From contig CM058231.1 of NCBI GenBank assembly GCA_030180135.1, forward strand, positions 53,702,235 through 53,766,234: DNA of 64,000 bases, read 5' to 3'. The notes under the pieces are model-generated. The model had not been told where the DNA came from, searched no databases, and saw only the letters and a program-made list of their open reading frames with translations. Position 1 is the stretch's first letter. Each line of letters starts with the position of its first letter. The translations under genes were made by a program, and so were the position numbers. The stretch comes from Orychophragmus violaceus. Lineage: Eukaryota; Streptophyta; Magnoliopsida; Brassicales; Brassicaceae. This document shows positions 61,522 through 64,000 of the stretch, piece after piece.

Positions 61522-64000
61522 AATGTTGTGTCTTCTAGTCCTACTTCGTGGGTATTGGATACCGGCTGTGGTGCTCATATTTGTACTGATGTGCAGGCAC
61601 TAAGAGACAGTAGGACGCTGAAGAAAGGACAAGTGGAGCTACGAGTCGGGAATGGAGCTAAGGTTGATGCACTGGCCGTAGGCACCTACGAGTTGTCCTT
61701 GCCATCGGGCATGGTTTTAATTTTGAATAATTGCTACTTTGTACCTGCGATAAGCAGAAACATAATTTCAGTTTCCGTTTTGGATTTGGAAGGTTTTGAT
61801 TTTGCTGTTAAGAATAAAGTTTGTTCTTTTAATCGTGATGGTACATTTTATGGTAGCGCCCCATTAGCGAATGGGTTATATATTTTAAACCAAGAAATGC
61901 ATGTCTTTAACATAAATACAAAGCGGTTTAAGTCCAATGACGAAAACCCGACTTTCTTATGGCATTGTCGTTTGGGCCATATCAATGAGAAACACATCCA
62001 AAGGCTCCATCGGAATGGGCTTCTGGGCTCATTTGATTTTGAATCATGTGAGAAATGCGAATCTTGCTTGGTGGGCAAAATGGCTAGAGCCCCTTTCAAC
62101 AAACCAAATGAAAGGGCCAGTGACTTATTGGGCCTTATTCATACTGATGTATGTGGGCCAATGAGTACTGCTGCCAGAGGAAATTTCAAGTACTTCATTA
62201 CCTTTACTGATGATTTCAGTAGGTATGGCTATGTCTATTTGATGAGACACAAGTCAGAATCCTTTGATAGATTCAAGGAATTCAAGAATGAAGTTCAGAA
62301 TCAACTTGGAAAAAGTATCAAAGTTTTGCGATCGGATCGCGGAGGAGAATACTTAAGCCAAGAGTTCAGCGACCATCTGAGCGAGTGTGGAATTGTTTCA
62401 CAACTCACTCCTCCTGGAACACCCCAATGGAATGGAGTGTCAGAGAGGAGGAATCGAACCTTGTTGGACATGGTTCGGTCTATGATGAGTCATTCTAATC
62501 TTCCATTATCCTTTTGGGGATACGCTCTAGAAACGTCTGCGTTTACACTAAATAGGGTGCCATCTAAATCAGTGGAAAAGACACCACATGAATTGTGGAC
62601 TGGGAACGTTCCTAGTCTGTCTTTCCTGAGGATTTGGGGTTGTGAGGCTTATGTCAAACGTTTAATCTCTGACAAGCTTGCACCCAAATCAGATAAATGC
62701 TACTTCGTTGGTTATCCTAGGGAAACCAAGGCATACTACTTTTACAACCAATCTGAGAACAAAGTATTTGTTGCTCGGGACTGTTCTTTTCTTGAGAGGG
62801 AGTTTCTCTCTAAGAAAAACAGTGGGAGTAAAGTACATCTTGAAGAAATTCTAGATGCGCAGGATACTGCTCAACCTACTGAGGAAGAGCAGCAGTTGGA
62901 TCCACAAAGTTCTGTGGAACCGGCGCCTGTGGAGCCTGAAGTTCGCAGATCCGGAAGGATCCGTCATGAACCCGAGAGATACTATGGATTTCTCGTGACC
63001 AATTCAAATGATCTGATGATCATTGAAGGTGACGAACCAGCGAACTTCGAGGAAGCAATGATGGGCCCGGACTCCGAAAAGTGGCTTGGAGCCTCTAAAT
63101 CCGAAATGGAATCCATGTCAGAAAACCAAGTATGGTCCTTGGTCGATTTACCTAATGGTGTAAAAGCCATTGAGTGTAAATGGATCTTCAAGAAGAAAGT
63201 TGACGTGGATGGCAATGTACAGATTTACAAAGCGAGGTTGGTGGCTAAAGGTTTCAAACAAATTCATGGTATTGACTATGATGAAACCTATTCCCCAGTC
63301 GCTATGCTTAAATCCATTCGGATCCTTCTAGCGATTTCTGCTCATTATGATTATGAGATTTGGCAGATGGATGTCAAAACCGCATTCCTGAATGGTATTC
63401 TGGAAGAGGATGTGTACATGACACAGCCTGAAGGTTTTGTCGATCCTAAGAACGCTGGGAAAGTATGCAAACTTCATAAATCCATTTATGGATTAAAGCA
63501 AGCATCACGGAGTTGGAATCTTCGCTTTGATGAAGCAGTGAAGCAATTCGGTTTCATCAAGAACGGAGAAGAATCATGTGTTTACAAGAAGACTAGTGGG
63601 AGCAAAATTGCGTTTCTTGTACTGTATGTCGATGACATACTCCTCCTCGGTAATGACGTTCCGTTGCTTCAGTCTGTTAAGACTTGGCTCGGAAGTTGTT
63701 TTTCCATGAAAGACATGGGAGAAGCAGCGTACATTCTTGGAATCAGAATCTACAGAGATAGAACAAACAAGCTTATTGGATTGTGCCAAGACACTTATAT
63801 TGATAAGGTATTGCACAGATTCAGGATGCATGATTCCAAGAAGGGCTTCATACCGATGTCTCATGGCACCAGTCTCAGCAAGAACCAGTGTCCGGAGACA
63901 CATGCTGAGCGAGAACGCATGAATAGGATTCCTTATGCATCTGCAATAGGATCTATTATGTATGCCATGCTCTGCACTCGTCCAGATGTAGCTTACGCGT
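61522..64000 (+). CDS. pol: Element E Pol: protease, integrase, reverse transcriptase (partial, open at window end)
   Basis: 826 codons without a stop, no ATG at the start (frame follows the gag deletion), running off the window. Order: protease site WVLDTGCGAH (DTG present); GAG-pre-integrase WHCRLGHIN with CEKCESC; integrase core (HTDVCGPM, then TFTDDFSRYGYVYLM, a DRGGEYLSQEF block and PPGTPQWNGVSERRNR holding the last catalytic Glu); RT from WIFKKKVDVDG, AFLNGILEEDVYM and YVDDILLLGND (catalytic YVDD); the start of the RNase H connection (IMYAMLCTRPDVAYA) at the edge. All seen catalytic residues are present, but the upstream gag damage removes its normal start. Confidence 0.88.

Larger units (their letters stand above)
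46099..64000 (+). mobile_element. Element E: Ty1/copia retrotransposon split by D and F, open at the right
   Basis: 5' LTR 46099-46737 (TGTTGGGAT...CCAACA), primer site TGGTATCAGAGC (46739-46750), leader with six palindrome pairs, gag in three pieces (48081-48212, 53333-53727, 61410-61521), then pol open to the window end. The 5 bp before it are GGATA (46094-46098); the matching copy should flank the unseen 3' LTR. It is inserted in an F-box pseudogene. D entered gag at AATAT and F entered gag at AGTTC. Confidence 0.9.

Overview
This looks like a repeat-dense, probably pericentromeric, piece of nuclear DNA from a Brassicaceae plant. The grounds are Athila-type Ty3/gypsy retrotransposons with an ATHILA ORF-1 gene and a tRNA-Asp primer site, several Ty1/copia elements primed by initiator tRNA-Met, an F-box pair of a family I associate with Arabidopsis, and scraps of En/Spm-like and Tat-lineage elements. 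The species cannot be named from the sequence. About 51 kb of the 64 kb (roughly 80%) lies in three retrotransposon complexes. I saw no tRNA, rRNA or CRISPR locus.

Layout. 1-3627: degenerate host-like sequence with old copia and gypsy scraps, ending in the first part of an RPA1-like (DUF223) pseudogene that resumes at 29957. Between them sits a four-deep nest: a gypsy element without pol (G, minus strand, 3628-29956) is split by a copia element (A, plus, 5189-26290), which is split by an Athila element (Athila1, plus, 9939-24178), which is split by a short copia element (B, minus, 15344-20502). The three inner insertions have perfect 5-bp target duplications (AGAAG, GGCAG, CAGAG). LTR divergence counted by eye falls with depth: about 6%, 2.5%, 1.1%, 0.3%. 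29957-46098: the rest of the RPA-like pseudogene, an LTR of a Tat-like element split by copia element C (32717-39835, target duplication CGTTG), the antisense extra ORF of that Tat-like element, an En/Spm-type transposase pseudogene, a telomere-like patch, and a tandem pair of F-box genes. The second F-box copy is broken by copia element E (46099 to beyond the window). E is split by a mini-Athila (D, minus, 48213-53327, target duplication AATAT) and by a nearly intact copia (F, minus, 53728-61404, target duplication AGTTC). E's pol is then open to the window end.

How the parts work together. F and E carry recognisable integrase, reverse transcriptase and RNase H. B, C, G, Athila1 and D lack usable pol, yet B, C and D have nearly identical LTRs, so they were probably moved in trans. 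All five copia elements show a splice donor inside the LTR and an acceptor just before gag, predicting a 1.3-1.7 kb leader intron.

Most unusual signal. A 12-bp degenerate palindrome (consensus YRWCGRYCGWYR, typically TGTCGATCGACA) recurs as pairs whose starts are 20-23 bp apart, overwhelmingly 21, which is two turns of the helix. The pairs occur in copia elements A, E and F and gypsy elements Athila1 and D, in LTRs, leaders, coding and 3' regions. They are absent from B, C, G and the host sequence. In nearly every pair with a CGGTCG variant, the variant is the downstream copy in the element's own sense direction. In element A a 55-bp segment with such a pair interrupts an integrase that is uninterrupted in E and F. 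I know no name for this module; it may be a shared regulatory or structural cassette that spreads among unrelated LTR retrotransposons.
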